A stretch of DNA of 64,000 nt from Euptelea pleiosperma (GCA_035048495.1 CM068548.1:9661464-9725463), one strand, 5' to 3'. Shown: positions 37,631-49,500, numbered from the stretch's first letter. Numbers and translations: made by a program. The notes: generated by a model not told the origin, from the sequence alone.

Positions 37631-38514
37631 TCAGCCCTTTTGACATTTCTAACTCTATGAAAAGTGGTTTACAAGTGGAATAGACTCGAAACCTATTTCG
37701 CCACTAACTTTACGTCCACATTTGACAGTGTTAGAAATCTCAAAATGAGCCAATATTTTGTGAGGATGATCTTCATGGTGAGGAGATTAACCCTACCAAA
37801 AACCAGTTCTTAATTCTTCTCTTTGTGGGCCCTAATAGGGGTGTCAAATGGTGTCTCAAAATAACCTAACCCATTGAATAGGGTTAGAAATTTCCCTCTT
37901 CCTTTTTTTAAGTTTTTAATAGTAAGGATGAAATAAGCATTTTTATGTAGGGTATACACATAGGGGGCAGTACAAACACTACCATACCTTTTAATGGTAC
38001 TAAGTCCTCCCATTAAGGGAACATTATTATTATCAATCTAAAGTGTTCAAATTGTGGGCCCTATTTTAGAAGATTTCTTAGGGTCAAAATTCAGTCCCAT
38101 CAGATGATGATTTAACCATGCAACCAATTGGATGGATATAAAATCATCTCAAGCTGCTTTTTGGTAAAAAAAAAAAGTTCCCAAGGTTTTTTTTTTTTGT
38201 AAGCTTCCCAAGGTTGATAAATTTGTAATTTTAGAAAAAAAAAAGTTCCCTGCATTTAAGAGAAAGATTTTAGAAAAAAAAACAAAAGATTTTGTAATTT
38301 TGTTTAGGGAACCTCTTGTTCCAGTCAAATTTTTATAAAATCTGACAGACATGCCCCTCTCACTTCACATTTAAGTTTTGAAATGACAAATACAAGACAA
38401 TTTTTTAGAAGGGTATTTTTGGGAAATGGTAAAAAGTATATTGGAAAAATCAATTCCTTTGTTTAATTCAAATATTTTCTCTTATTTCTTCTCCCTCTTG
38501 TCACAGTGTCACAC

Positions 38515-38890
38515 CCATGGTTTAAATTTAAAATAACGCCGTTTTTTACGGTTTCAATGGCCGTTAAAACAGTAATGCTCCAAACGCTTTACATTAAGAA
38601 CCGTTTTGTCGCTTGGAAAATAACTGCCATTATTTTCTGAAAAATTTTGTGAAAAAATGGCCGTTATTTCCTTTATTTGTCCTTTTTTTTTTCGTTTTTG
38701 AAAATTTCAATTTCAAAATTTCAATTTCGACTCCAATTTTTCCTTTCTTTTCCCATAATTTTCGTTGTCTTTTTTTTCATTTTTGCCCCTATCCGTTAAA
38801 ATTCATTTTAAGACCATTAAAACGGAAAAAAATGGTAACGCCCCAGTCCGTTATACTGTTATAACAGCCTCTTTAATTTTAAACCTTGCT
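38515..38890. mobile_element. Palindromic CCGTTATAACGG-type MITE
   Basis: Begins TGGTTTAAATTTAAAATAACG and ends GTTATAACAGCC...AATTTTAAACCTTG, with repeated GCCGTTATTT and CCGTTAAAA words inside. It is related to 46885-47490, 47815-48095 and 59141-59894. The target duplication is not clear here. Confidence 0.65.
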
Positions 38891-39711
38891 CACATCGATG
38901 TCGGTAATTTGGTTGCATTAGTTTCACTAGTATTGCTGCCCACCAATCTCACAACCTCCAACTAGCAACCTCCAAACAATCCATGGTCAATGTTGTCATT
39001 ATTAATGACAATTTTTGTTGGTGCTTATGATAGCTAAACAACTATTTGTAGTTAAGGTCCTACTTGGTATTATCTTGTCTATAGTTTGCAGGAAAAAATG
39101 TTTGTAGGTATATGTTTGCAATGATAACATTTGTAGGAAAAATATTCGTTGGGGGGAGGGGAGACCAAGGGGATTAGAGAGTCGTCTACATACTGTTTGA
39201 AGCTATTTGCAACAACTTTTAGGGTTTAGGGTTCAGGGTTTATTGGATGTTGCACCATCAGTGCGCCAATGTTAAAATTGCCACAAAAATCTACAATTAT
39301 ATGGCATTTTACATTTTCCTACAACCATTGTTTTTCAACATATAACTCTTTTTTCTCCACCACAAATTCCTTTAACAAGTAGGTAAACATAAAAACAAAT
39401 TTTTTTTTTAGATGTCAAATTTTCAAGAGAGAGAGGGAGCAGTCTACAAGATAGGGAGGGGCAAGTTTGAACATTTTTGAAGCAAGATTTGAAGAAAAAT
39501 CAGATCCTGAAGTGTCAAATCAAGATTGAAGCGGGAGCGACATCCTTAATAGGAGGTTCCAGGCATTAAGTTCCTAATACACACTACTAACCACGGTTCG
39601 AATTCTCGGCCGATCCCGTTTTGGATCGAACAATCCAAATCAGGAGGATGCCCACCGATCCATTTCATTTCGGGATCATCTTGCCCGAGATGCATTGTTC
39701 CATGAAAAACC

Positions 39712-40174
39712 TGTTAGGATAACAAGCTAAGACTTAAGCTTTCCGCTCCACTATCAGCTAGGTGCTTTTGGTGTATTGATTTCAGTCTTAACATTAGGTA
39801 TCAAAGTCAACCCTGCATCATAGGTTCAAGTCACGAGAGGGGCGACTTGGGGAAAGGGTTATCCAGGGGCTCACTCAAAAAGAGAAAATAGGAACCCTGC
39901 GTCATGGGTTCAAGTCACGAGAGGGGCGACTTGGGGAAAGGGTTATCCAGGGGCTCACTCAAAGAGAGAAATATAGGAGTACTAGAAAAAATGTCAAGGG
40001 GCTTACTCACAAAAAGGAAGAAACTAGGGGTACCAGAGTGAAAGCCACCTCAAAGTGGGCCATCGTGGTGTCGACCTTGGAAGTATGGTGGATTGCTAGG
40101 ATCCTAAGTTAAGTTTATGCTTTCCGCTCCACTATCACCCAAGTGCTTTTGGTATATTGGTTTGGGTCTTAACA
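39712..40174 (+). mobile_element. TRIM retroelement, 463 bp, with an internal tandem repeat
   Basis: LTRs 39712-39793 (82 bp) and 40094-40174 (81 bp), TGTTAGGAT...CTTAACA. The primer-binding site TAGGTATCAAAGTC follows the 5' LTR. The flanking 5-bp duplication AAACC is perfect (39707-39711 and 40175-40179). The non-coding interior contains an 84-bp unit repeated in tandem (about 39809-39892 and 39893-39976). Confidence 0.88.
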
Positions 40175-40179
40175 AAACC

Positions 40180-41573
40180 ATCACAGCGTCTCAAGCAAGA
40201 CGGCAGAGGCCGTGTTGGATCAGACTGATCCAGATCGAAATCGACGCCCACCAATCCGGCCTTTGATCCCAAGACTTTGACCCATGCCACTAGCTCTAAT
40301 AACCCAAGAATCAAGTTATAGTAGATTGTTGAATTGGGTGACAGTGATGATTTAAGTCTAACCACCTCACATGGGGTTGTGAAGGGTTTGAAACCCTAGT
40401 GTGGTCCATCAAAAGCACATCATGTGTTTGCCCCCATTAGAGAGACCTTTCATGATTCAACGCATAGATTGATCCCCACAACCTCTCTTGTCCATGTAGC
40501 TACACTAGCTAAGAGTCCCCACTTCATTGTCACAATCAGGGGGTGAGATAGCTATTGCTTGTTTTTGACGGATCCAATTCACATATTCTTCCCATGACAA
40601 ACCCCCCTTCAAGGGTTGCTTGAGTTTCACAATTGCACAACAATACTATAACAGCTACTACTACTACTAGTACTTAGAAATCGAATCATGTTTTCATTGT
40701 ACAACTTGAAAAACACCAAAACAATGTGACTCAATCCTAACTCAGTGAACTCGATGCTAAACACACATGACCCGCTACCCCATCTCCAAAAAACAAACAA
40801 AAATACGTCACAGAGAGCGCGCGAAGAAATTAAAAAAAAAAAAAAAGAGCGAGATTTGTCTTTGTATTTAGCATCATGGTTTGCAAGTACCAAGAGCTAT
40901 ACCCTTGATTTCAAAAATGAGGTTTTGGTGGATTCGGACGAAACCGATCGAAATCTGGTGAAGTTATAATAACCATTTGCAATGGTTAAACTTCCAATTT
41001 CATTGATCGAAATGTATATTGATTAGGTAAAACGTTTTGGTTTCGGTTGAAACTTTGAACCATATTTAGGATTGATTTCATTGATTTTCATTTGCAATAA
41101 AAAATTCCTCGTACCGACGGATAGTAAACACAACACTACTACTACTACTAGTGCATTTGGGCATCAATTTGGCTCAGTCGATTTACAATGACACACGCGA
41201 ACCCTCACAAACTCGACAAAACTTGTTTACTTACTTTGACTACCATTCTAACAAGATCGAAACCGATACGACTTAAACAGGAACACCCATAAGAATGTGG
41301 CGATGCGACATGATCTTACTGTTCGAGTCACTAAATCCTAGGGTTTCAATGCGTTAACCCTAGTTTCCTAAACATAATGACATAAATTGACCACCCCATT
41401 AACTAAATCAGACATTTTCAATGTGTTAACCCTAGTTTAATTACCTTGATGACAAAAACTAATCACCCCATGTCGAAAAACATAGAAAATGAGACAAAGG
41501 AGAGGTAGAAATTTCTTTGTCGGCCTTCCTATGACAATGTGGGCATAAACTGTGCCACAACAAGAAGAGTTCA
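40180..41573. other. Unassigned intergenic DNA
   Basis: No gene is recognised. Scattered features are a (CTA)n microsatellite near 40657-40672, a poly-A run at 40832-40845, a second CTA run near 41135, and two AACCCTAGTTT words around 41356-41430 that are too sparse to be telomeric. Confidence 0.4.
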
Positions 41574-42330
41574 AAATTGGGATTTGTAGCTTCCCACTAA
41601 TCTAATATCTTAATTAAAGTGGAGCATGAACTAAACTATATATATATATATAAACATCAAATCATCCACATTCACCAATGCTAATCACCTCTTACCGCAA
41701 TCAACGGAGTTGCTCGCATACACATGCATGCATGCATGCATGCATACATACATCATCAAAGACCAGAAGAAAACAAAGGGCGCTCTACTAGGTTTCATTC
41801 CGTTCCGTCAGGCTCGCTCTACTAGGTTTCATTCCGTTCTGTCAGGCTTCTCATGTTTCCAAAAGATGAGTTCCAAGCATTCGTAAGGTGTTCCGTGGAT
41901 GGACTCGGAAAGAATTCCGAATTGGGATTTGTGAACTAAACCATATGTATATAAAAATCAAATCATCCACATTCATGAATGCTAATCACCTCTTAACATA
42001 ATCAACGGAGTCACATACACATGCATACATACATACATACATCATCAAAGACCAAGAGAAAACAAGGAGCGCTCTACTAGGTTTCATTCCGTTCCGTCAA
42101 GCTTCCCATGTTTCCAAAAGACGAGCTCCAAACCTTGGTAAGGTGTTCCGAGGATAGACTGCGAAAGAATTCTGAATTGGGATTTGTTAACTAAACTATA
42201 TATATATAAACATCAAATCATCCACATTCGCAAATGTTAATCACCTCTTAACGCAATCAACGGAGTCGCTCCCATACACATACATGCATGCATACATACA
42301 AACATAGATACATACATGAAAGACTTAAGA
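41574..42330. repeat. Three-copy tandem repeat, about 255-305 bp units
   Basis: Units start at about 41630, 41934 and 42189, each with ACTAAAC-ATAT, CATCAAATCATCCACATTC, GCTAATCACCTCTTA, CAACGGAGT and an ATGC/ATAC microsatellite. The first unit is longer because a 33-bp piece (GCTCTACTAGGTTTCATTCC...) is doubled. The third is cut short. The array lies about 0.5 kb beyond the 3' end of the Dof gene. Confidence 0.88.
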
Positions 42331-42840
42331 AAACAAACAAATTGCTTATCAAGAAAAATAATCTACCAAAAAAAAAAAAGGAAAAAAAAGAAGAAGAAAC
42401 CAAACTCTGTAAGCCATTCTTCCTGTATTTATATGTAATATAATACATGTTAAGAACATTCTAATACTATAAATATATCTCTCCATACAAAAAAAAACAT
42501 TCCCATAATCTCTGTTTTTCTTTTCCTCCCTAAGACAAGAAGAGAAACCAACACCACACAAATACAACAAACACACTAACACATAAAATACTTTTTTTTT
42601 TTTTTAAGTCTTGTAGAATGTCACCTTAGCATCAGAAAATGCTAAAATACGCCTGAGGCTTTCCTGTATCTCTCCACCACCGTCTCCCCACCACCACCAT
42701 GAATCTAAAGTATAATATCAGATTTGCAGAATCAGCTCCATTAAGAAGAAAAAGAAACCAGAAGGAAAAGTGAACTGTTCTTCTTCCTCTTCTGTTTTTT
42801 TTACCTTTCATTTTTTTTTTTTTCCTGGGGGGCGATTTTT

Positions 42841-43479
42841 TCATTGAAAGCTCGAACCTGGTGTGTAAATGGCAAGATCAGGCCAACCATTTCCACCACC
42901 CCAACAGCTCGAATCGCCGCCTTGGATGCCCAAGAAGGTCTCCGGATTGCTAGTGCTCTGCAACTCCAATGTCGGATTCCCGACAGAACTCAAATTCTCC
43001 GAATGATCAAGGAATTCCCCGAACTGTACTGTCCGAACATTTGAAACACTCTGATTCATCCCATCTAATAGATTTCCATATTGCCCATTTGAAGCCAACA
43101 AAGAGCTGAAACTCCCCGTGATGTCAAGCATTCTACGGTCCTGATCCATCGGCATCACAGCCGTGCCGTAAATTCCAGTGGGTTCAGGCTTCGGGACGAC
43201 ATTCTGGGTCGAAGACGACGAAGAAGAAGATGAAGACCGTTTCGTGCTCGATGAACGCTTGGAATTCTTCCGGCTTCCCCCACCAACTGGTATATTTCGC
43301 AGAGCACCCCCTTTAGTCCAATAACGTCGGCAGTTCTTGCAGAAATGGCGTGGTTGGGAAAGATTGTAGTTGTTGTAATAGCAGAATTTGGTGTTTGTTG
43401 AATCACAGCGAGGGCATTTCAGGTGCTCTTGCTCCGGAAAATGGGGTTTGATCTGTTCAAAATTTGTTGGATCTTGCAT
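42841..43479 (-). CDS. Dof zinc-finger transcription factor
   Basis: Starts at ATG 43479 ([20 protein letters not shown]) and ends with TGA at 42841: 212 residues in one coding exon. Residues about 21-75 form the Dof finger, with [20 protein letters not shown], four Cys in CX2CX21CX2C spacing, then [20 protein letters not shown]. This domain binds AAAG-core DNA in the nucleus. A basic, Ser-rich linker ([13 protein letters not shown]) follows, and the C-terminal end [20 protein letters not shown] is a conserved Dof tail. An open frame extends 54 codons upstream of this ATG (to 43641), but it looks like 5' leader because Dof proteins normally start close to the finger. Which Dof subgroup it belongs to is uncertain. 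The neighbours are repeats only. Confidence 0.95.
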   Translation of the reverse strand: MQDPTNFEQIKPHFPEQEHLKCPRCDSTNTKFCYYNNYNLSQPRHFCKNCRRYWTKGGALRNIPVGGGSRKNSKRSSSTKRSSSSSSSSSTQNVVPKPEPTGIYGTAVMPMDQDRRMLDITGSFSSLLASNGQYGNLLDGMNQSVSNVRTVQFGEFLDHSENLSSVGNPTLELQSTSNPETFLGIQGGDSSCWGGGNGWPDLAIYTPGSSFQ

Positions 43480-44034
43480 TTTCAGAGCAGAGCAGACGAA
43501 TTTCTGTAGTCTTTGCAGGATTAAAAATGGCTCCTTTACATGGGATTTTGAAGAATTGGGTCTCTTTCTATGGATTGATGGGTGGACCTTTTGGTTAAAA
43601 GAAAGAACTTCTGATATCAAAAAAGAACAAAAGTTGAACAACTTTGAAGATCTGTTCTGGGTTTTTAAAGATTTTGAAAGCTTGAACTGGGAATTTAGTA
43701 GACAGAAAAACCCAAAAAAAACACGGATTTCTTTAACCCCAGAAGTGGGTCTTCAAGGAAGAAACAAACCAAACACAGAAATCACTTAGAAACCCAGATT
43801 CTCAAATCATAAAGAGTGGTAATTTACAGAGAAATTTTGAAGAACAAAAAAACCCAGAATTTCTCAGGCTTTAGACAAGAATTTCATGAAAGAACAGAAC
43901 AGAAAAACTTGATTTCTCAAATGGGTTTTCCATGGATAAGAAATAAAAAAGGAGACTTCAAGAGAAACAGAGAGAGAGAGAGATGGAAATCAAAAATTTC
44001 TAGTCTTTCTCTCTCTCTTTCGTTTTGATTCCTT

Positions 44035-44043
44035 CTTTAAATA
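44035..44043 (-). promoter_or_regulatory. TATA-like element upstream of the Dof gene
   Basis: The minus strand reads TATTTAAAG, followed about 20 bp downstream by a CT-rich initiator-like region (GAAAGAGAGAGAGAAAG on that strand) and then an open leader to the ATG about 560 bp away. The spacing suits transcription starting near 44005-44015. This is inferred from the motif alone. Confidence 0.5.
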
Positions 44044-44715
44044 CGGTGGCTATCAGTCCCACTAAAAACTAATTACAGTCCCCACTCTAAACTCAAAACA
44101 AGTTTATACTCTCTCTCTGTCTCTACTGTTCATCATCCTCAATGGACCCTACATCCCATACCGTCCAACTAGCTTACTAAATCAACAGAATAATCAATTG
44201 GTGGGCCATCTCTTGGATGGGGCATAATCCAAAAATCAGACTGATTGGACGCTTCTAACATCAAAATGTATAAAATATGAATTTTTGTTCTGGACCGTAA
44301 ATTTATTTGACTAGTCTAATTTTAGCTCTAGATTGAAATCATCATCAGGAGATCCGATGGTTAATATTATTTGATCAGGTTCATTTATATAAGTGAAGGG
44401 GGTGCATACACGTGTAAAAGTACGAATCTAATTGACCAATGAGCCGAGCCGATGTGAGTGAGCCTTAATTGAGCTTGCGTGCAAATGAAGCAATCTACAA
44501 CAACGTGAGCATCAATTGGATTCTAGTAGCCAATACGGACCGTCAGATTCTCAAAGGCCAGTTTTGAACCGTCCAACTGTACGATTAACGAGGCGGGGAA
44601 TCGTAACGTGGGGTTCCCGTCAACCCACTGCCACGTCCAGCCTATACTTCACACGTGGTAGAATCATTTTTGGCCACGTGAATTTCCACCTTAGTTTCTT
44701 GAGTCGTGCTGCCCC

Positions 44716-45067
44716 GAGTAAAACTTGTGTCACAACGCACAATACGAGACACGTGGCACATTCTTAGTTTACGCTGACCGTATGGATGTTTGGCACTTTG
44801 GCCAGTCCCTCGGTGGACCTGCAAACCAAAAGTAAACCTGATTAGGGATTTACAACCTTTGGATCTTTGTACCCAAATAACGCTCAAATTGCTACCGTTA
44901 AAATCAACCTACGAAAATAACTTCAATCGAATCGCTTAGAAATCACTAATCAGGCTGATTGTTAGTGTACAGCTTTACCGAGAGACTGACCAAACATCCA
45001 TACGGTTAACGTCCACTACGGGTGGTCCACGTGGCTCGTATTGTGCGTTGTGACAGAAGTTTTACTC
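44716..45067. mobile_element. Mutator-type MITE, complete GAGTAAAACTT family member
   Basis: A 352-bp element. Its ends are GAGTAAAACTTGTGTCACAA and TTGTGACAGAAGTTTTACTC. A nearly perfect 9-bp target duplication flanks it (TGCTGCCCC and TTCTGCCCC, one mismatch). The core arms are CTGACCGTATGGATGTTTGG and CCAAACATCCATACGGTTAA, with AATCACTAATCAGGCTGATT near the centre. It is a good reference copy for the family. Confidence 0.93.
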
Positions 45068-45409
45068 TTCTGCCCCACTCCCCCACACAGGCGTTGTGCA
45101 GTTGAGGCTTTTGACCGTTGGATTCAAGAGATACACGAGATAACAGGTATAATGATTATTTTACTCTTTTCGCCTTTGAACGATGGATCTCTACGGTCAA
45201 TAGCCTAAACGAATGTTCGATGTTCGGTTCCCATTCCTCAAACGAGGGTCCATATTTATAGGGATACAAGTTTAGTATGACTTACAGTCCCTAATTGCCC
45301 AAAATGAGCTGGCATAGTAGCCTGCAAGGGTAGGTATGTATCCTCTCACATGTGCAAGAAGCTACAGTCAATCCATTCTCTCGTCATTTTATTTAGGTAA
45401 ATCATTGTT

Positions 45410-46420
45410 TTGTAAGTGTAGAATGTATTAAAAAAAAACAAGAATACAAGATTGTAAAGAGGTCGAGATGACCTACAAAGGACAGCAGAAAGCGAAACAT
45501 AACATAGAAAAGACAACGGGATAAATTAAGATCCTTCTCTAGAGCAAGTAAAGTCCTAACGAACAATAAGGTCCTAGAAGAATAAGCAATGGCACTCACG
45601 ATAAGCTTTCGACCAGAAGAAAATCAAACCCCTTGATGCAAATGATGATATCCGATACCTCTACCTCATTGCCTTCGAAGACCCAACGATCTCTCTCCTT
45701 CCAAATACCCCAACAAATCGCAAACGATAATAAATGCCAGAACACCCTTCCTCTATCTGAGAAAGTCGTAGTATACCAACTTGAAGCGATATCCAAAATA
45801 GTGCCCAGAAAAACTCTTGACATCCCAAACTCCACCAAAAATCACATACACACTGATCTTGCCACCTCGCAATGTAGCAGAAGATGATTGACCGTTTCCC
45901 CACTTAGCTTGCACGTAGAGCAGTAGTCTGTAATGATGATCTTCCTAGCTTTGAGATGATCTATCGTTAGAGTCTCTATCCTTTCATAGCTTAACTCTTG
46001 CTTGGGGTGACGACACATGTCCCACATGCCGATGCACGTTAGATGTGTAAAGCTCACCCTCCTCCACGTCACCACTTCTTCCCCACCAAAATACTTCTTG
46101 TTGAATCTTAGAGGCTCTCCTCTTCCGGTGGATCTCCTATTGCCACATTGAAAGAGTTTTATCATCTTGGGCCAAGGACAAGATAACCCCCTGAGACACA
46201 AAACTTGTTGGAACTACCGATACCGACGCAACAGATGGAGGAAAAAGACATATCCATAAAGTGATGGTCTCCTACCTCCTCCAACTCCAACATGATATGG
46301 AACACACGTCCTCGATCAACCAACCACATCAGCCTGGGGTTAGGTGGAGACCACTCATAGAATGATGCCGACCAACTGGATGAACCAACTCCTTTCCCCA
46401 AACTAAGTCACCTCAATTCG
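45410..46420 (-). mobile_element. 5'-truncated L1-type LINE
   Basis: Minus-strand frames encode the end of ORF2: VDRGRVFHIMLELEEVGDHH, then STCKLSGETVNHLLLHCEVA (zf-RVT Cys/His block), then LLSFAICWGIWKERDRWVFEG. It is broken by frameshifts. The 3' end near 45410-45480 has an A-rich tail and the GGTCATCTCGACCTC word seen at other LINE ends here. Confidence 0.85.
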
Positions 46421-46504
46421 TCTGCTCTCTCCCTCCGCCAAACCAACCTCTGAGTTGGGTTGAATAGGTTGGCACACACATAGGACCATCTAATTTATAT
46501 ATTA

Positions 46505-46880
46505 CTAGTAGGCGGCCCTTGCCCACGGCACTCTCCGACAGAACGTTTGCCAAAATCGAGTGTGAGTGGTTTAGATCCACCATCCCTTTGGGGTGATAAG
46601 ATCTCGGCCATCCTTTGTGAAGCCGATAAGAGTGGGGATAAGCGTATAGATGTATAGTGAGTGGCCCATACCCTTGGCACTCCCCTACAAAGCATTTCCC
46701 AAAATTAGGTGTGAGTGGTTGAGATCTATAGTCCATTTGGGGGATAAGATCTTGGTCATCCTTTGTGAAGCCGATAAGAGGGGTATAAGTGGGGAGACAA
46801 CCAATGTGTTTTGTTATATAGAATAGTAAATGGCCCATGCCCTCGGCACTCTCTGACAAAAGCGTTTGCAAAAGTTGGGT
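46505..46880 (-). mobile_element. Head-to-tail Helitron-like array
   Basis: On the minus strand the array ends GGGCCGCCTACTAG followed by T, as in 27294-27719. Going upstream, a full unit starts TCTATATAACAAAACACA (about 46826-46840) and is joined to the 3' end (GGCCATTTACTAT) of another unit. Each unit contains CACAAAGGATGNCC(G/A)AGATC. At least two near-full units and one partial are joined in the same direction. Confidence 0.65.
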
Positions 46881-46884
46881 GCCT

Positions 46885-47490
46885 TCGGCACTCAAACGGT
46901 ATAACGGACTAGGGCGTAACCATTTTTTCCATTATAACGGCTGTTATAATGGATTGTAGCGCACAGAGTGAGAAATGGAAGAATAACAAAAAATAACGGT
47001 GTTGAAATTTAAATTTTGAATAAATTGAGGTCAAATGAGGCGGATTGAGTGGCTAAAATCTAACTATCCACATTAGATCGATGGATTTAATCTCAACCAC
47101 TCTTTATCTAACCGTCCACATTAGATGGATGAATAAGATAAGAGAATACAACTGAGTTGTCTTGATATATGCGTGGGTGGCCCGTGCCCGCGGCACTTTC
47201 TGACAAAGTGTTTGTCAAAATCGAGTGGGAAATCTCAGCCATAGATATGAAGCATAGTGGATCTTAGCAGCCACTCATTATTGAAGCCATATAAGATAAG
47301 AGGAGTATAAGAAAATCATTAAATTTCTATTAAATTCTATTTGTTTTTTTAATTTTAAATTTTTAAATTTTGAATTTCAGCACAACTTTTTTTCGTTAAA
47401 ATTATTAAAATCTATTAAAAACTATTTTTTTCATTTTTGCCCCTGGCCGTTTCAATCCGTTTTAACGGTAACACCCCTCTCGAGGCATAA
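46885..47490. mobile_element. Palindromic CCGTTATAACGG-type repeat, interrupted
   Basis: The left part starts ACGGTATAACGGACTAGGGCG with TTATAACGGCTGTTATAATG. The right part ends GTTTTAACGGTAACACCCCT. In between (about 47095-47320) lies another Helitron-like unit (GTGGCCCGTGCCCGCGGCAC). Confidence 0.5.
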
Positions 47491-47566
47491 AAAGTGGGGC
47501 TCCTGAGCCTAACCCTTGGGCTATATGTAAATCCAACCCATTTCATTCCTTATATGTAGGTAAATA

Positions 47567-47727
47567 GTAAGTGACCCATGCCCACGGCACTCATCGACAA
47601 AGCATTTGTCAAAATTAAGTGTGAGTGGCTGAGATCCACCGTCCATTTGGTATTATAAGATCTTGGCCATCCTTTATGAAGTCGGATAAGAGGGGGAGAC
47701 AACCGTCCTATTTTATTATATAGATTT
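47567..47727 (-). mobile_element. Single Helitron-like unit
   Basis: A diverged unit. On the plus strand it runs from TAAGTGACCCATGCCCACGG to GGGGGAGACAACCG...TTATATAG, which is the inverse of the 5' end TCTATATAA. It belongs to the same family as 27294-27719 and 46505-46880. Confidence 0.6.
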
Positions 47728-47814
47728 AAGTTTCATTTTAAAGAGGCAACTCACATAAAGATGATTAGGTCATGGTTAAAAATAACAACAAATTAACAAT
47801 GCCTCGACATTGTT

Positions 47815-48095
47815 ATGCAATAGTTTTTTTCCGTTATAATGCCCAAAACTGAAATAATGACTAAGCTTTAAAAAGGGCCATTACCATTATACGGGTATAA
47901 CGGACTGGGGGTGTTACCCTTTTTCCATTATAACGGATTGTGACCGACACGAAAAAGCGGATCTAAGATTCTAGTAAAATTTACAAGGGAAATAACACGA
48001 GTTTTCTTTTTATTTTTGCATAAAATAACAGCCGTTATTTTCAAAAAAAGAGTCATTATAACAAAAATGACAACCGTAATCTTCTGCGCCTGCTA
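47815..48095. mobile_element. Palindromic CCGTTATAACGG-type repeat
   Basis: Contains TTTTTTTCCGTTATAATGCC, TACGGGTATAACGGACTGGG and TTCCATTATAACGGATTG. A short related tail recurs at 48500-48578 (ACCGTTATAATGTAACGGGT). Confidence 0.55.
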
Positions 48096-48145
48096 AAAAA
48101 GGTAGACTAATATCCTTTTGCCCTTTAAAAGGGCGTTTGAACATA

Positions 48146-48463
48146 GAGGCATAAAAGTTGTGTCACAATACAAGCCACGTGGAACACTCTTTGTAGGTGC
48201 TGACCGTATGGATGTTTGGCCACTCACTAGGTGGACCTACACACCAAAAATAAACGTCATCAGTGATTTATAAGCATTGGATTGAAGTTATTTTCATGGG
48301 TTGATTTTAACCGTAGGAATTTGAGCATTATTTGAGTCAAAGATCCAAAGGTTGTAAATTACTAACAGGCTGATTTTCGGTTTGCAGGTCTACCTAGGGA
48401 CTGGCCAAACATCCATACGGTCAGCGTCCACTAAGAGTGTGACATGTGGCTCGTATTCTGATT
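48146..48463. mobile_element. MITE, GAGTAAAACTT/core family (decayed ends)
   Basis: The left end AAAAGTTGTGTCACAATACA and core arms GACCGTATGGATGTTTGGCC and GGCCAAACATCCATACGGTC are inverted around TTTTAACCGTAGGAATTTGAG. The right terminus has decayed. Confidence 0.8.
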
Positions 48464-48479
48464 AGACAAAAAAAATCCT

Positions 48480-49050
48480 AACATTTTTTACTCAGACATG
48501 ACTGATTTGACCCGTTATAAACCGTCATCATTATGAAACCGTTATAATGTAACGGGTCATTTAAAACCTTGGATTAGATTTGATGGGGATAGAATTGATT
48601 TATTTTCTTTTAAGAGAGAAGGTATAGTATATATCTGGATCAGTCTATTTAGGTACGTAGTACATCTTCCACTACAATCCTAGTGGGTGCATGACAAAAC
48701 TGTTCTACAATAGTATGTCGCATGCGTTACATCTGTATATATTTACTTCTCTATGGACATGCATTTTTCACATGATCCCATCAAGCATCCTCTTGATCAT
48801 CATCTTCTACCTACAATTTACGTAAACTGCCCTTGTGTGTCAAACATCCATACGGTCAGAGTCCTCTAAGAATGTGCCATGTGGCACATATTTTTGTCCT
48901 GTACAGAATCCTGTCATTTTAGGGTTGTCAACGGAGCCCGACCCTTGGACAAAATGTAGTTATTGCAATTACACTCTTTGACGACTTTTCCACTTTTTCC
49001 TTCAATGACAAATTGCCACGATGGGATCATCACTCTTTAATATATTTTTT
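48480..49050. other. Mixed repeat debris
   Basis: Holds a short palindromic CCGTTATAACGG-type tail (48500-48578), unassigned sequence, and (48840-48955) the right half of a GGGTCGGGCTCC-type MITE ending AACGGAGCCCGACCC. No gene is seen. Confidence 0.5.
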
Positions 49051-49056
49051 TGGTAG

Positions 49057-49350
49057 ACCTCAACATGAGCCACGTGGCATATTCTTAGAGATTTTTGACC
49101 GAATGGATGTTTGGCCCAACCTTAGATAGACAGACAGACCAAAAATTAGCTTGATCCAGTGATTTCTAAGCGTTGGATTGGTGTTGATTTTTAACCGTGG
49201 AATTTGAAGATTATTGACCATTGTTTGAGGTATAAAGATCCAAAAGTTTGAAATCACAAATTAGGCTAATTTTGGAGTCCACCTAGGGATTGGCCAAACA
49301 TCCATGAAGTCAGAAATCTCTTGAGAATATGCCACGTGGTTTATATTGTT
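49057..49350. mobile_element. MITE core copy
   Basis: The arms ATGAGCCACGTGGCATATTC and GAATATGCCACGTGG are inverted, with GAATGGATGTTTGGCC and GGCCAAACATCCATGAAGTC inside. No clean target duplication was found. Confidence 0.75.
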
Positions 49351-49364
49351 GTCGGTCAGCAAAG

Positions 49365-49500
49365 TTCTACTCAAGTTAGCAAGTGCATCTGCTGCCATGT
49401 CACCTTCGCGATTGATATGCTTGAGAAGGAAAGTAAAATCAAGCACAATGATCCTGGCATTTTTTTTTATCCAGGCGTTTAGGCTGCACTTAAAAACGCC
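49365..49500 (-). pseudogene. LINE RNase H C-terminal fragment
   Basis: The minus-strand translation contains NAWIKKNARIIVLDF, then FLLKHINREGDMAADALAN, the last helix and catalytic block of plant RVT_3 RNase H. It is about 45 codons long and is squeezed between two MITE core copies. Confidence 0.7.

Noticed and set aside
41356..41430. Interstitial telomere repeat (AACCCTAG words)
   Set aside because: Only isolated words are present and there is no TTTAGGG tandem array.
41574..42330. CRISPR-like regularly spaced repeats
   Set aside because: The units are 255-305 bp tandem copies with no short repeat/spacer pattern, in a plant nuclear context.
42841..43641. 266-codon version of the Dof ORF
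   Set aside because: The extra 54 residues upstream have no Dof similarity and look like 5' leader. The ATG at 43479 places the zinc finger near the N-terminus as in other Dof proteins.
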